Source: Actinomycetes bacterium (GTDB lineage Bacteria > Actinomycetota > Actinomycetes > Mycobacteriales > Mycobacteriaceae). Taken from it: DNA of 64,000 bases. Shown in pieces: positions 8,272 through 18,106 of this stretch; the first letter of the stretch is position 1, and every line of letters begins with the position of its first letter. The position numbers were made by a program, and so were the translations under genes. The stretch is taken from the NCBI GenBank assembly GCA_023461275.1, contig JAEYMI010000054.1:32578-96577 (forward strand), given 5' to 3'. A model generated the notes under the pieces. That model ran no database searches. It was given only the letters and a program-made list of their open reading frames with translations, and was not told the origin of the DNA.

Positions 8272-10029
8272 ATGGCACCCCGCACGTCCGCCATCACCGC
8301 CGGTCACACGCCTGGAGTCAGCTTGCTCGCCACCCTCATCATCGGACTGCGCGAAGGACTCGAGGCCGCGCTCATCGTCGGCATCATCGCCGCATTCCTC
8401 AGTCGGCAGGGCCGCAAGGACGCTCTGGTCTGGATGTGGATCGGCGTCGCGGTGGCCGTGACGATCTGCGTCGCGGTGGCCGTCGGCCTGGAAATCCTGT
8501 CCAAGGATCTGCCGCAGAAGCAGCAGGAGGGCCTGGAAACCGTCATCGGTGTGGTCGCGGTCGCGATGGTCACCTACATGATCATCTGGATGAAGCGGCA
8601 CTCCCGCGACCTCAAGGGTGACCTGGAGTCCGCGGCGTCGGGGGCGGTCCGCAGCGGATCGGTGATCGCGCTGGTGTCGATGGCATTCCTGGCGGTACTG
8701 CGCGAGGGGCTGGAGACCTCGGTCTTCCTGCTCGCCGCATTCAACGCCAGCGCCAACGCACTGTCGGCCACCGCGGGCGCCGTCATCGGCATCGCCTTGT
8801 CGGTGCTGCTCGGCTACGGCATCTACCGCGGCGGCATCCATCTGAACCTGAGCAAGTTCTTCACCATCACCGGACTGTTGCTCGTGCTCGTCGCGGCCGG
8901 CTTGGTGATGAGCGCGCTGCGCACCGCGCACGAGGCCGGATGGCTCAACATCGGACAGCAGACGGTCCTCGATCTGAGCTGGCTGGTCTCCCCCGGCTCC
9001 ATCCAATCGTCACTGCTCACCGGCGTATTCGGCGTCGCACCAAAGGTCACGTTGATCGAGGCGATCGGCTGGCTGATCTATGTGATCGTCGTCGGCACGA
9101 TCGTGGTGTGGCCGGCAGGTCGTGCGTTCCCCCGTCGTCAGGTGGGGTTGGGCCTCGGCGCTGCTGCGGCGGCATCGTTGATCGCCGCGGTCGCGGTCTT
9201 CGCCACCGCACCCGCGCAACCCACCGCACCGTCGGACACCCTGACCGTGTCCACCGACGGTGCGCCCGTGGTCAGCGGCATCCTCGCCGGCCGCCCCGCC
9301 GCCATCCCGGCACCGCTCGAGGTGACCGTGTCCGACGTGGCCCCGGAGAAAGCGACCGGGCGGTTGCGCACCGGTTCGGTGGTGACCGACCTGCCGAACC
9401 TGCGGGGCGGGGATACGTCGCAGGCCAACGGTGTACAAACCCGCGCCTTCCAGCAGATCGTCAGCCCGACTATCCCGATCAGTGCCTTCGTTGCCGACGC
9501 ACCGACGACGGTCACCGTCGAGCAGATCGTCGCGGCCAATGGCGGTCGCCTGCCGGTGGGTCTCGATCCGCGTACCTTCGGTGCGTCGGCGCCGGTCGTC
9601 TACGCCGTGGTCGCCTCGGTGCAGGTCTCGACCGATACGACGTTCAACAGACCCACCGACGCCGCCGTCAAGTACACCGTCACCGCCACCGTCACACCGG
9701 AGCGCGGAGCGGCCACCGTACTCGGGAAAGTCGTGGAATTGCGTGCCGCGCATGCACTCTCGCCTTCTGAGGCGTCGACCTTCGCCGCGGCCGCCGACGA
9801 GCAGCATCAACACCACACACGTGGTGTCACGGTGCCGCTCACGTTGGCAATCGTCGGACTCGTGCTCGCCGCCATCTCGCTGGCGATGCTCCGTGGCCGT
9901 TTCAGCAGAGGTGGCGATCGTGCCGGGACCACGCCGACCGGGCTGGAACCGCCGCCCGACGAACAGCTTCAGCCTGCGGTGACCTCAAGCAAGAACACGG
10001 CCCGCGGGGCCACAACAGAAGGAGAATGA
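8272..10029 (+). CDS. efeU: EfeU/FTR1-type iron permease with C-terminal extension
   Basis: A 585-residue membrane permease. Two REGLE motifs, the iron-binding signature of the FTR1/EfeU family, occur in LREGLEAALIVG (near residue 25) and LREGLETSVFLL (near 143). About seven membrane helices fill residues 15-310. A periplasmic extension of roughly 200 residues (TLTVSTDGAPVV to about 510) and one last helix (VPLTLAIVGLVLAAISLAML) follow, which is longer than enterobacterial EfeU. A TTG at 8323, with GGAG just before it, is an alternative start giving LLATLIIGLREG. It is the first gene of efeUOB, for Fe2+/Fe3+ import at the cytoplasmic membrane. Confidence 0.92.
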   Translation: MAPRTSAITAGHTPGVSLLATLIIGLREGLEAALIVGIIAAFLSRQGRKDALVWMWIGVAVAVTICVAVAVGLEILSKDLPQKQQEGLETVIGVVAVAMVTYMIIWMKRHSRDLKGDLESAASGAVRSGSVIALVSMAFLAVLREGLETSVFLLAAFNASANALSATAGAVIGIALSVLLGYGIYRGGIHLNLSKFFTITGLLLVLVAAGLVMSALRTAHEAGWLNIGQQTVLDLSWLVSPGSIQSSLLTGVFGVAPKVTLIEAIGWLIYVIVVGTIVVWPAGRAFPRRQVGLGLGAAAAASLIAAVAVFATAPAQPTAPSDTLTVSTDGAPVVSGILAGRPAAIPAPLEVTVSDVAPEKATGRLRTGSVVTDLPNLRGGDTSQANGVQTRAFQQIVSPTIPISAFVADAPTTVTVEQIVAANGGRLPVGLDPRTFGASAPVVYAVVASVQVSTDTTFNRPTDAAVKYTVTATVTPERGAATVLGKVVELRAAHALSPSEASTFAAAADEQHQHHTRGVTVPLTLAIVGLVLAAISLAMLRGRFSRGGDRAGTTPTGLEPPPDEQLQPAVTSSKNTARGATTEGE

Positions 10030-10032
10030 CAT

Positions 10033-11223
10033 ATGAGGGCCAGTCGGATTGTCGCGCTTGGTGCGACGGCCGTCGCGTTCATCGGAGTCGCCGCATGTAG
10101 CAGCGACGACGACAGCGCGTCGTCATCGGACACCAAGACGGTCAAAGTCGAGATGACCGATCAGGGCTGCACCATCAACCCCGACAAGGTCGACGCCGGC
10201 CCCATCACCTTCGAGATCACCAACACCAACGCCGCCGCGGTCAGCGAGGTCGAACTCCTCAAGGACGGCAAGATCCTCGCCGAGCGTGAAAACCTCGCCC
10301 CCGGCATGGCGGCCGCGACGTTCTCGCACAAGCTCGACGGTGGCGAGTATCAGATCTACTGCCCCGGCGCCACGAATGAGAAGACCACCTTCACCGTGAC
10401 CGGCCAGGCCGCGCAGGCCTCGGGCACCGTCGCCGATCAGCTCAAAGCCGCTGCCGCAGAGTACAAGCAGTATGTGATCACCCAGGTGAACAGCCTCGTG
10501 ACCGCCACCGAGGCACTCAACACCGCCGTGCAGCAGGGCGACGTGGAGGCAGCCAAGACCGCCTACATCAAGGCCCGCCCGTACTACGAGCGCATCGAGC
10601 CGGTGGCCGGCGCGTTCTGCGCCAACGGCGCGGCGGATTGCTCGTCGAACAATGCCGTCAACCTCGACTTCGCCATCGACGCACGGCCCGACGCGGTGAG
10701 CCCCGGCGACACCTGGGAGGGCTTCCACGTCATCGAAAAGCAGTTGTGGGAGAACAACAATCTCGACGGCATGAAGCCGGTCGGCGACACCCTGGTCAAG
10801 AACGTCAAGGATCTGCAGCGCCTGGTCAACGAGCCGAACTTCTCGTTCGCACCCGCCGACATCGTCAACGGTGCAGGCGATCTGCTCGACGAGGTGTCGA
10901 CCACCAAGCTCACCGGCGAGGAAGAGGCCTACTCGCACATCGACTTCGTCGACATGCAGGCCAACATCGAGGGCTCCCAGCAGGCCTTCGCCATCGTCAA
11001 ACCCGCTCTGCAGCAGATTGATCCGCAGCTGACGGCCACGATCCAAACCGCCTTCGACAACGTCGACAAGCAGGTCGACGCGCTGCGTGACCCCAACGCG
11101 CCCGGCGGGTTCAAGCCGTTCGACCAGGTGTCGGCGGAGCAGAAGCGCCAGATCGCACAGGCCATCGTCGCGGTCAAGGAACCGTTGTCGCAGGCCGGCG
11201 GAAAGATCGCTGCAGCCAGCTGA
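10033..11223 (+). CDS. efeO: EfeO-type iron-uptake lipoprotein
   Basis: A 396-residue exported lipoprotein. The signal peptide ends in GVAAC, the lipobox. Residues about 30-130 form a cupredoxin-like domain (VKVEMTDQGCTINPDKVDAG) with a late Cys in QIYCPGA. The rest is an imelysin/M75-like helical domain whose HxxE motif is FHVIEKQLW. In the Efe system EfeO binds iron outside the membrane and passes it to EfeU with EfeB. The gene starts 3 bases after efeU and is 37 bases before efeB. The complete order efeU-efeO-efeB supports a working acid-induced or iron-starvation uptake operon. Confidence 0.93.
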   Translation: MRASRIVALGATAVAFIGVAACSSDDDSASSSDTKTVKVEMTDQGCTINPDKVDAGPITFEITNTNAAAVSEVELLKDGKILAERENLAPGMAAATFSHKLDGGEYQIYCPGATNEKTTFTVTGQAAQASGTVADQLKAAAAEYKQYVITQVNSLVTATEALNTAVQQGDVEAAKTAYIKARPYYERIEPVAGAFCANGAADCSSNNAVNLDFAIDARPDAVSPGDTWEGFHVIEKQLWENNNLDGMKPVGDTLVKNVKDLQRLVNEPNFSFAPADIVNGAGDLLDEVSTTKLTGEEEAYSHIDFVDMQANIEGSQQAFAIVKPALQQIDPQLTATIQTAFDNVDKQVDALRDPNAPGGFKPFDQVSAEQKRQIAQAIVAVKEPLSQAGGKIAAAS

Positions 11224-11260
11224 ATCGCAGCGGTACAGAAGAATCGGGGAAGGACACACC

Positions 11261-12559
11261 GTGAGCACCACCGAACCATCACCAACGCAAGAACCGCGTA
11301 CCCGTCGAGGGATCAATCGTCGCGGATTTCTCACCGGCGCAGGATTGGCCGGCGCGGGGGTGGTGGCCGGTGGTGCCGCGGGCGCGGCGATCGGCTACGC
11401 GGCACACACCCCACCAGACGATGCGGCCTACGACGCCGTTGAGTTCTACGGCCCACATCAGGCCGGAATCGTCACCCCACAACAGAGTTCATTGGTATTC
11501 GCCGCTTTCGACGTCAACGACACCGCGACCGTGGAGTCACTGCAGACGATGCTGGCGCGTTGGGCGGCCGCAGCGAGCCTGATGGTTCAGGGCAAGAGCG
11601 TCGGACCGGTGGAGACGCGACCCGGATCGCCACCCGCCGACACCGGCGAGGCCTTCGACCTCGGTCCGCACCGGCTGACCGTGACCGTGGGATTCGGGCC
11701 GACGCTCTTCAACGACCGATTCGGTCTGGCGTCGAAAATGCCTGCCGCACTGAAGCCCCTGGGGCAGCTTGCGGTGGACACCACCATCGATCCGTCGATC
11801 AGCGGCGGCGATCTGTGCATCCAGGCATGTGCCGAGGACCCGCAGGTCGCGTTTCACGCGGTGCGCAACATGGCTCGGATCGGGCGCTCCGTGGTGACCC
11901 TGCGCTGGCTGCAGGAAGGGTTCGGTCGCGCCTCGTCGACGAGCACCACGCAGGTGACACCGCGAAACCTGTTCGGGTTCAAGGACGGAACGGCCAACAT
12001 CAAGGCCGAGCAGCCGGAGGTGGCCGCCGATCACGTGTGGGTCGGCACCGAAACCGACCAGGATTGGATGGTCGGCGGCAGCTACCTGGTGACCCGCAAA
12101 ATTCGGATGCACATCGAGGCATGGGATTCCGACGACATCGACAACCAAGAGCTCATCTTCGGGCGCACCAAGGACACCGGTGCGCCGATGTCCGGTGGCG
12201 AGGAGTTCAGCACACTGGACTTCGAGAAGAAGGGACCCGACGGGAAGCCGACGATCAACCGCTTCGCCCACGTGCGTCTGGCCCATCCCGACAACAACGG
12301 CGGCGCCCAGCTGCTGCGCCGTGGCTACAACTACACCGACGGAATCGACACGCGCACCGGCACTCTCGCCGCCGGACTGTTCTTCATGGCATACCAGAAG
12401 AACGCGCACGAGCAGTTCGTCCGCATCCAGAACAATCTGGCCCAGGATCAGCTCAACGAATACGTCTCGCCGATCTCGAGTTCACTGTTCGCGGTGCCGC
12501 CCGGGCTGAGTAAGATCGGCGACTGGTACGGCAAGCAGATGTTCGGTTACAAGGACTGA
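11261..12559 (+). CDS. efeB: EfeB, Tat-exported DyP-type haem peroxidase
   Basis: A 432-residue dye-decolourising-type peroxidase. The N-terminus has a twin-arginine signal (RRGINRRGFLTGAGLAGAG), so it is exported folded with haem. The DyP signature GxxDG is present as FGFKDGTANI, with the conserved Asp, and the proximal haem ligand is the His in RFAHVRLAHP. EfeB is thought to oxidise Fe2+ or take iron from haem and hand it to EfeO/EfeU. The GTG at 11261 is chosen because it puts the RR motif near residue 22, with GGGGAAGGA upstream; the earlier in-frame ATG overlaps efeO. Confidence 0.93.
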   Translation: MSTTEPSPTQEPRTRRGINRRGFLTGAGLAGAGVVAGGAAGAAIGYAAHTPPDDAAYDAVEFYGPHQAGIVTPQQSSLVFAAFDVNDTATVESLQTMLARWAAAASLMVQGKSVGPVETRPGSPPADTGEAFDLGPHRLTVTVGFGPTLFNDRFGLASKMPAALKPLGQLAVDTTIDPSISGGDLCIQACAEDPQVAFHAVRNMARIGRSVVTLRWLQEGFGRASSTSTTQVTPRNLFGFKDGTANIKAEQPEVAADHVWVGTETDQDWMVGGSYLVTRKIRMHIEAWDSDDIDNQELIFGRTKDTGAPMSGGEEFSTLDFEKKGPDGKPTINRFAHVRLAHPDNNGGAQLLRRGYNYTDGIDTRTGTLAAGLFFMAYQKNAHEQFVRIQNNLAQDQLNEYVSPISSSLFAVPPGLSKIGDWYGKQMFGYKD

Positions 12560-12618
12560 GGTCGGCGTCGCAAGATCGCCAGTGGCGCACTGTAATTCGG
12601 CGGCACAGAAACACCAGA

Positions 12619-12660
12619 TCTCGTTAGAAACACTGCGCACGCGTGGTGTTTCTAACGAGA
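12619..12660. terminator. Perfect 15-bp palindrome between convergent efeB and mazG
   Basis: Arms at 12619-12633 (TCTCGTTAGAAACAC) and 12646-12660 are perfect complements around a 12-base loop. Beyond the right arm lies GTCGGGTTTTTGTG, giving a T-run for plus-strand transcripts. It lies between two genes that run toward each other, so a bidirectional terminator is the simplest reading. The AT-rich arms are unusual for this GC-rich chromosome. Confidence 0.7.
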
Positions 12661-12702
12661 AGTCGGGTTTTTGTGAGCCGGCCACGCACAGTCGACGCCG
12701 CC

Positions 12703-13590
12703 CTAGAGCACGCTCAACCAGGCGTCGCGCGAATCCAGCTGCACACCAACATCTTTCGCGCGCTGCTCGGCGGCGCGCACCTGATCCATCAGCGCCAGGG
12801 TGCGTGACCGGGCATCGTCTTCGACGCTGCCGTCGCCCGCGGTGACGGTGACGGTGAGCACCGCAGGGTCGATGGTGTCGACGGGATAGCCTGCCGCGGT
12901 CAGGCGTTCGAGCACCTTCTGGGTCAGCGCCAGCGCCGGTGACGTGGTGGCGATCCCGTCGAGCACCGATCCACGCTTCTTCTCCGCGGCCTTGCGTTCC
13001 TCCCATTCGCGAATCTGGGTTTCCAGGTCGCTGTGCGCCCCGGAGAGCACGCCGGGGGTGCGTCCACGCACCTTGGCGGTGAAACTGCGTGCGACGTCGT
13101 CGATGTCGAAGGGTGAGTCGGAATTGTCGGCGGCGATCCGGGCATGGAAAAGAACCTGGAGGAGTAGGTCGCCGAGTTCCTCACGGAGGTTGTCGGGATC
13201 GCCGTCGTCGATCGCGTCGAGCAGTTCGTAAACCTCCTCGATGAGGTACCGGCGCAGCGAGGAGTGCGTTTGGGTGGACTCCCACGGGCCGTTGCGACGC
13301 AGGGTGTCCATCAACGCGACGGCCTCGATGAGTGCGTCACCAGAAGCCGGCGTCAACGCGATGATGGTGTCGCCCTCGGCTATTCGTTGGCGCACCAACG
13401 GATGCTCGGCGTCGGAACCCACCAGCGTCAACGACCGATCACTGTCGGGGGCCGCGGTCTGGAAGTGATCCAGCGCCCACAGCACCGAGGCCGGTACGTC
13501 CTCGGTGACCAGCACGCTGCCGGTCAGCGCGGTCCGCGCGGACAGCGAAATCCGGTCGGGGCGTCGCGGATCGAGCAAGACCACCGTCAT
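12703..13590 (-). CDS. mazG: Nucleoside triphosphate pyrophosphohydrolase MazG
   Basis: A 295-residue all-alpha NTP pyrophosphatase that hydrolyses (d)NTPs, including damaged ones, to the monophosphate and pyrophosphate. The catalytic core is at about residues 105-210: SLRRYLIEEVYELLDAIDDG gives the first acidic ExxE pair and REELGDLLLQVLFHARIA the second (ExxD). The remaining N- and C-terminal parts are the variable regions seen in mycobacterial MazG (Rv1021). The start at 13590 overlaps the mfd stop as ATGA, so mfd and mazG are translationally coupled. Sanitising the nucleotide pool fits beside a repair gene. Confidence 0.93.
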   Translation of the reverse strand: MTVVLLDPRRPDRISLSARTALTGSVLVTEDVPASVLWALDHFQTAAPDSDRSLTLVGSDAEHPLVRQRIAEGDTIIALTPASGDALIEAVALMDTLRRNGPWESTQTHSSLRRYLIEEVYELLDAIDDGDPDNLREELGDLLLQVLFHARIAADNSDSPFDIDDVARSFTAKVRGRTPGVLSGAHSDLETQIREWEERKAAEKKRGSVLDGIATTSPALALTQKVLERLTAAGYPVDTIDPAVLTVTVTAGDGSVEDDARSRTLALMDQVRAAEQRAKDVGVQLDSRDAWLSVL

Positions 13591-16500
13591 GAGGTGGCAC
13601 CCTTCGGCTCGGCGGGTTTATCGGGTTTGAGGGCCTGCAGGAACGTCACCAGGTAGTCGATCAGCGGCTCGTCGCGCAGTCTCCCGGCACCGGTTCCGAC
13701 TCCCCCGGTGCGCGGAATCGGCAGTGACACCACCGACGTCGTGGGCCGATAGGTGGCCGAGGAGTAGAGGCGTTTGAGCCGTACCTGCTCGCTGTCGAGC
13801 AGGTACATCGGCGAGATCTTCACGCCGGTACCGACCATGCCGATCTCGGTGACGCCGCGCTCACGGCACCGCAGTCGCAGTCGGGCGATGGCGGCCAGTC
13901 GTCGGGTCTCCTCCGGCGGCTCACCATAGCGATCCACCAGTTCGGCCATCACCGCATCGACAGCGGCGTCGTCGATCGCCGACGCGAACTTCCGATACGC
14001 CTCCAACCGCAACCGGTCGGAGTCGACGTACTCCACGGGGATGTGGGCGTCGACGGGCAGATCGATACGGACCTCGGTGGATTCGGTCGATTCGACCGGC
14101 TTGCCGTCGGCCGCGGCCCGATAGGCCTCGACCGCCTCCCCCACCAGGCGCACGTACAGATCGAATCCGACGCCGGCGACGTGACCGGATTGCTCTGCGC
14201 CCAGGACATTTCCGGCGCCACGCAACTCGAGGTCCTTGAGTGCGACGGCCATACCGGCGCCGAGTTCGTTGTTCTGTGCGATCGTCGCTAGCCGGTCGTA
14301 GGCGGTTTCGGTGAGCGGCCGTTCGGGACTGTAGAGCAGGTAGGCGTAGCCGCGTTCACGGCTACGCCCGACGCGTCCGCGCAGCTGATGCAGCTGCGAG
14401 AGGCCGAAGTTCTCGGCCCGGTCGACGATCAGGGTGTTGGCATTGGAAATGTCCAAGCCCGTCTCGATGATGGTGGTGCAGACCAGCACGTCGTATTCGC
14501 GGTTCCAGAATCCCGCGACCGTGCGCTCGAGCTGATCCTCGTTCATCTGGCCATGTGCGACAGCGATTTTCGCTTCCGGCACCAACGCCCCGATGTCGCG
14601 GGCCATCTTGTCGATCGTCGAGACCCGGTTGTGGACGAAGAACACCTGGCCGTCACGGAGCAGTTCTCGACGGATGGCCGCAGCCACCTGCTTGGCCGAG
14701 TACGCGCCGACGTAGGTCAGCACCGGATGACGTTCCTCGGGCGGGGTCAGGATGGTCGACATCTCACGGATGCCGGCCATCGACATCTCCAGCGTTCGCG
14801 GAATCGGGGTGGCCGACATGGTCAGCACATCGACGTGGGTACGCAGCGACTTGATGTGCTCTTTGTGTTCGACGCCGAATCGCTGCTCCTCGTCGACGAT
14901 GACGAGTCCGAGGTCTTTCCAGCGCACCCCGGTCTGCAGCAGACGGTGGGTGCCGATCACCACGTCGACCTCGCCGTCGGCCATGGCCGCGATGATCTCG
15001 CGCGATTCCTTGGGGTCGGTGAACCGCGAGAGCCCGCGCACCCGGACCGGGAAGCCGGCCATGCGTTCGGTGAAGGTCTGCAGATGTTGTTGCGCGAGAA
15101 TGGTTGTCGGCACCAGTACGGCGACCTGCTTGCCGTCTTGCACCGCCTTGAACGCGGCACGTACCGCGATCTCGGTCTTGCCGTATCCGACGTCGCCGAC
15201 GATCACCCGGTCCATCGGGACCGCGCGTTCCATGTCGCTCTTCACCTCACCGATGACCGTCATCTGGTCGATGGTCTCGGTGAAATCGAAGGCGTCCTCC
15301 ATCTCGCGTTGCCACGGGGTATCGGGGCTGAACGCGAAACCCGGCGCGGCATGGCGCGCGGCGTACAGGGCGACGAGCTCGCCGGCGATCTCCCGAACCG
15401 CCTTGCGCGCCTTGCGTTTGGTGTTCTGCCAGTCCGAACCGCCGAGCTTAGACAGCGATGGCTGCTCGCCGCCGACGTAGCGGGACAGCTGGTCGAGGGC
15501 ATCCATCGGCACGAACAGCCGGTCGCCGGGGTGGCCGCGCTTGCTCGGCGCGTATTCGATCACCAGGTACTCGCGCCTGGCCCCGGACACCGTACGTTCG
15601 ATCATCTCGACGAACTTGCCGATGCCGTGCTGGTCGTGCACCACGAGGTCGCCGGCGGCCAGCGCCAGCGGATCCACCTGGTTGCGGCGCTTGGCGGGGA
15701 GCCGACGGCCGTCGCGGACGCCGGCCACCCGGGTGCCGGTCAGGTCGGCTTCGGTGACCACCACCGCACGCACGCCGGTGCAGATCACGCCGTGGCGCAG
15801 GGTGCCGTGGTAGACCGACACCTTGCCCGGTTCGGGCACCACACCGGGTTCGGCGATCGCCGCGTCCACCTCTGCCTCGGCCAACCGCTCGGCGATGCGT
15901 TGCGCGGTTCCCTTGCCCGCCACCACGATTGCCGCAACGCCACCGTCGCCGATGTGGGCGCGCAGCTGCGCGAAGGTCGCCGCGATCTCTTTCTCGTCAC
16001 CACGCGGTGCCGGCCCGGCGGCGATGTCGAGCTCGAGGTTCTCCCCGACGCCAGGTGAGAGCGGGCTCATCGTCCACCAGGTGCGCCCGGCCGCGATGGT
16101 GGCCTTCTCCACCTCATCGATGGAGCGATAAGCGCTGGCCTGCAGGTTGATTCCGGAGACGTTGCCGCGCCGGGTGTCGATCGGTGCATCCGCCCCGAGC
16201 GCGGCCGCCGTCCAGGAGGCCTCCAGGAACTCTTCGCCGGTCTTGGCGAGATCGGCTGCGCGCGTGCGGATCTTCTCCGGATCGAGCAGCAACACCCGGG
16301 TGTGCTCGGGCATCACCTCGGTCAGCAGTTGCATCGACCCGTCGGTCAGCACCGGGATCAGCGCTTCCATCCCCTCCACCGGGATGCCCTCGGAGATCTT
16401 GGTCAGCATTTCCGCGAGCGTCGGATCGTCGGAGTACTCGGTGGCCGTGGCGGCCGCGCGGTCGCGGACCTCGCGGGTCAGGATGATCTCCCGGCACGGG

Positions 16501-17198
16501 TGGATGCGCACGATCGAGGTGTCGATCTCGGGTTGGCTGCGCTGGTCGGCCACCGAGAAAGCGCGGATCTCGCTGATCTCGTCGCCCCAGAACTCCACGC
16601 GCACCGGATATTCCGCGGTCGTCGGGAAGACGTCGAGAATGCCACCGCGGACCGCGAATTCACCGCGTCGGCCCACCATGTCAACACGTTCGTAGGCCAT
16701 CTCGACGAGTTGCTCGAGCAGGTCGGTGAAATCGATCTCGGCGCCTTCGCGCAGCGCGATGGTGCGCAGGCGCCCCAGGCCGGGGGCCATCGGCTGGACC
16801 AGCGACCGCACCGTGGTGATGACGACCCGCAGCCGCGGTCCGTCGTCGGGGTTGGCCAGGCGGTGCAGGACCGCGAGCCGCTGCCCGACGGTGTCGGCAC
16901 TGGGCGACAGTCGCTCGTGCGGCAGGGTCTCCCACGACGGGAACTGCGCCACCGCCGACGCGTCATCGAGGAGTTCACTCAGTTCGGCGGTGAGATCGTC
17001 GGCTTCGCGTCCGTTGGCCGAGACCACCAGCAGCGGCCCGGCGTCGGCCTGTTGGGCCAGGCAGTTGACCAGGAAGGGACGAGCGGCGTCGGGGGCGGTG
17101 ATGTCCAGCCGGTCCTCACCTGCGCGTTGTGACAGTGCGGCCAGCGATGAGTCGGCACAGATGACCGACGCCAGTCCGGAAAGAGCGGGGATGGACAC
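13587..17198 (-). CDS. mfd: Transcription-repair coupling factor
   Basis: A 1203-residue ATPase that removes stalled RNA polymerase and recruits UvrA. Order seen: UvrB-like N-terminal domain (LPHERLSPSADTVGQRLAVL), RNA-polymerase-interaction domain beginning near GDLVVHDQHGIGKFVEM, then the translocase with Walker A in VGDVGYGKTEIAVRAAF, the DEEQ box in LVIVDEEQRFGV, SATPIPRTLEMSM, and the C-terminal TRCF domain (PVDAHIPVEYV, ERGVTEIGMVGTGVKISP). The length equals the usual 1150-1250. GTG/ATG start at 17198 gives MSIPALSGLASV. It matches Rv1020 and is cotranscribed with mazG. Confidence 0.97.
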   Translation of the reverse strand: MSIPALSGLASVICADSSLAALSQRAGEDRLDITAPDAARPFLVNCLAQQADAGPLLVVSANGREADDLTAELSELLDDASAVAQFPSWETLPHERLSPSADTVGQRLAVLHRLANPDDGPRLRVVITTVRSLVQPMAPGLGRLRTIALREGAEIDFTDLLEQLVEMAYERVDMVGRRGEFAVRGGILDVFPTTAEYPVRVEFWGDEISEIRAFSVADQRSQPEIDTSIVRIHPCREIILTREVRDRAAATATEYSDDPTLAEMLTKISEGIPVEGMEALIPVLTDGSMQLLTEVMPEHTRVLLLDPEKIRTRAADLAKTGEEFLEASWTAAALGADAPIDTRRGNVSGINLQASAYRSIDEVEKATIAAGRTWWTMSPLSPGVGENLELDIAAGPAPRGDEKEIAATFAQLRAHIGDGGVAAIVVAGKGTAQRIAERLAEAEVDAAIAEPGVVPEPGKVSVYHGTLRHGVICTGVRAVVVTEADLTGTRVAGVRDGRRLPAKRRNQVDPLALAAGDLVVHDQHGIGKFVEMIERTVSGARREYLVIEYAPSKRGHPGDRLFVPMDALDQLSRYVGGEQPSLSKLGGSDWQNTKRKARKAVREIAGELVALYAARHAAPGFAFSPDTPWQREMEDAFDFTETIDQMTVIGEVKSDMERAVPMDRVIVGDVGYGKTEIAVRAAFKAVQDGKQVAVLVPTTILAQQHLQTFTERMAGFPVRVRGLSRFTDPKESREIIAAMADGEVDVVIGTHRLLQTGVRWKDLGLVIVDEEQRFGVEHKEHIKSLRTHVDVLTMSATPIPRTLEMSMAGIREMSTILTPPEERHPVLTYVGAYSAKQVAAAIRRELLRDGQVFFVHNRVSTIDKMARDIGALVPEAKIAVAHGQMNEDQLERTVAGFWNREYDVLVCTTIIETGLDISNANTLIVDRAENFGLSQLHQLRGRVGRSRERGYAYLLYSPERPLTETAYDRLATIAQNNELGAGMAVALKDLELRGAGNVLGAEQSGHVAGVGFDLYVRLVGEAVEAYRAAADGKPVESTESTEVRIDLPVDAHIPVEYVDSDRLRLEAYRKFASAIDDAAVDAVMAELVDRYGEPPEETRRLAAIARLRLRCRERGVTEIGMVGTGVKISPMYLLDSEQVRLKRLYSSATYRPTTSVVSLPIPRTGGVGTGAGRLRDEPLIDYLVTFLQALKPDKPAEPKGATS

Positions 17199-17301
17199 TT
17201 CAGCGATTCTAGGCAGTCCGTGTCATGTGGCGCGCGTCGCGTCTGTCGCAGCTCCGACACCGACGGGAACATAAACGGACCGCGGTCCTGTTAGCTATGA
17301 T

Positions 17302-18096
17302 ATGAGCATGTCCGACACGATCACACGCCAGCCGACGCTCTTTCTGAGCCATGGCGCACCTCCCCTCGTCGACAGCAGGCGGTGGGTGTCACAACTGACT
17401 GGTCTCGCCGGCCGGCTGGACCGACCGACCGCGATCCTCGTCGTGTCGGCGCATTGGGAAGCGGCGCCGCTGACCATCGGTGCCACCGATTCGACGGTCC
17501 CGCTCACCTACGACTTCTGGGGTTTCCCCGAGCGCTACTACCAGACCACCTACTGGTCGCCGGGTGCGCCGGAGCTGGCCGCGAAAGTGGCGGCCCTGAT
17601 GCCCGACGGTGAGCACGTCGCACACGACGAGCATCGGCGCCTCGATCACGGCGCATACGTGCCACTGACGGTGATGTACCCCGACGCCGACATCCCGGTC
17701 CTGCAGATCTCGCTGCCCACCCTCGATCCCGAACGGCTCCTGGACCTCGGTCGTCGCCTACGCCCGCTGCGTGACGAAGGTGTCCTGATCATCGGATCGG
17801 GTTTCACCACGCACGGTTTGCCGTTTCTCACCGATCGTCGGCCGGAGGCCACTCCGCCCACGTGGTCGGCCGAATTCGATATCTGGGCACACGAGGCACT
17901 GGCCGCCGGAGATGTGGAGTCGCTCATCGATTTCCGACGACGCGCACCCGGCATGCCGTATGCCCACCCCACCATCGAGCACTTCGCGCCGCTGTTCGTC
18001 GCGCTCGGTGCCGGCGACGACCCCGAGCAACAGCCCGATCAGGTCATCGACGGCTTCTGGATGGGGTTGGCCAAACGCAGCGTCCTGGTCTCCTGA
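17302..18096 (+). CDS. DODA-type extradiol dioxygenase (LigB/YgiD family)
   Basis: A 264-residue member of the class III extradiol ring-cleavage family, like 4,5-DOPA dioxygenase YgiD. Metal-ligand histidines are visible in FLSHGAPP (near residue 18) and in VVSAHWEA (near 51); GSGFTTHGL and the late HPTIEHFAPL supply the remaining conserved histidines. These cytosolic enzymes use Zn2+ or Fe2+ and O2 to open catechol rings. Two start codons (17302 and 17308) are possible. TAGCTATGAT sits just upstream, so the transcript may be nearly leaderless. It converges on the ABC gene at 18128. The natural substrate is unknown. Confidence 0.85.
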   Translation: MSMSDTITRQPTLFLSHGAPPLVDSRRWVSQLTGLAGRLDRPTAILVVSAHWEAAPLTIGATDSTVPLTYDFWGFPERYYQTTYWSPGAPELAAKVAALMPDGEHVAHDEHRRLDHGAYVPLTVMYPDADIPVLQISLPTLDPERLLDLGRRLRPLRDEGVLIIGSGFTTHGLPFLTDRRPEATPPTWSAEFDIWAHEALAAGDVESLIDFRRRAPGMPYAHPTIEHFAPLFVALGAGDDPEQQPDQVIDGFWMGLAKRSVLVS

Positions 18097-18106
18097 GGCT
18101 GGTCAC

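Noticed and set aside
14388..16058. 556-codon plus-strand frame inside mfd
   Set aside because: Fully antisense to a clear Mfd with all helicase motifs; no start signal and no recognisable domain.
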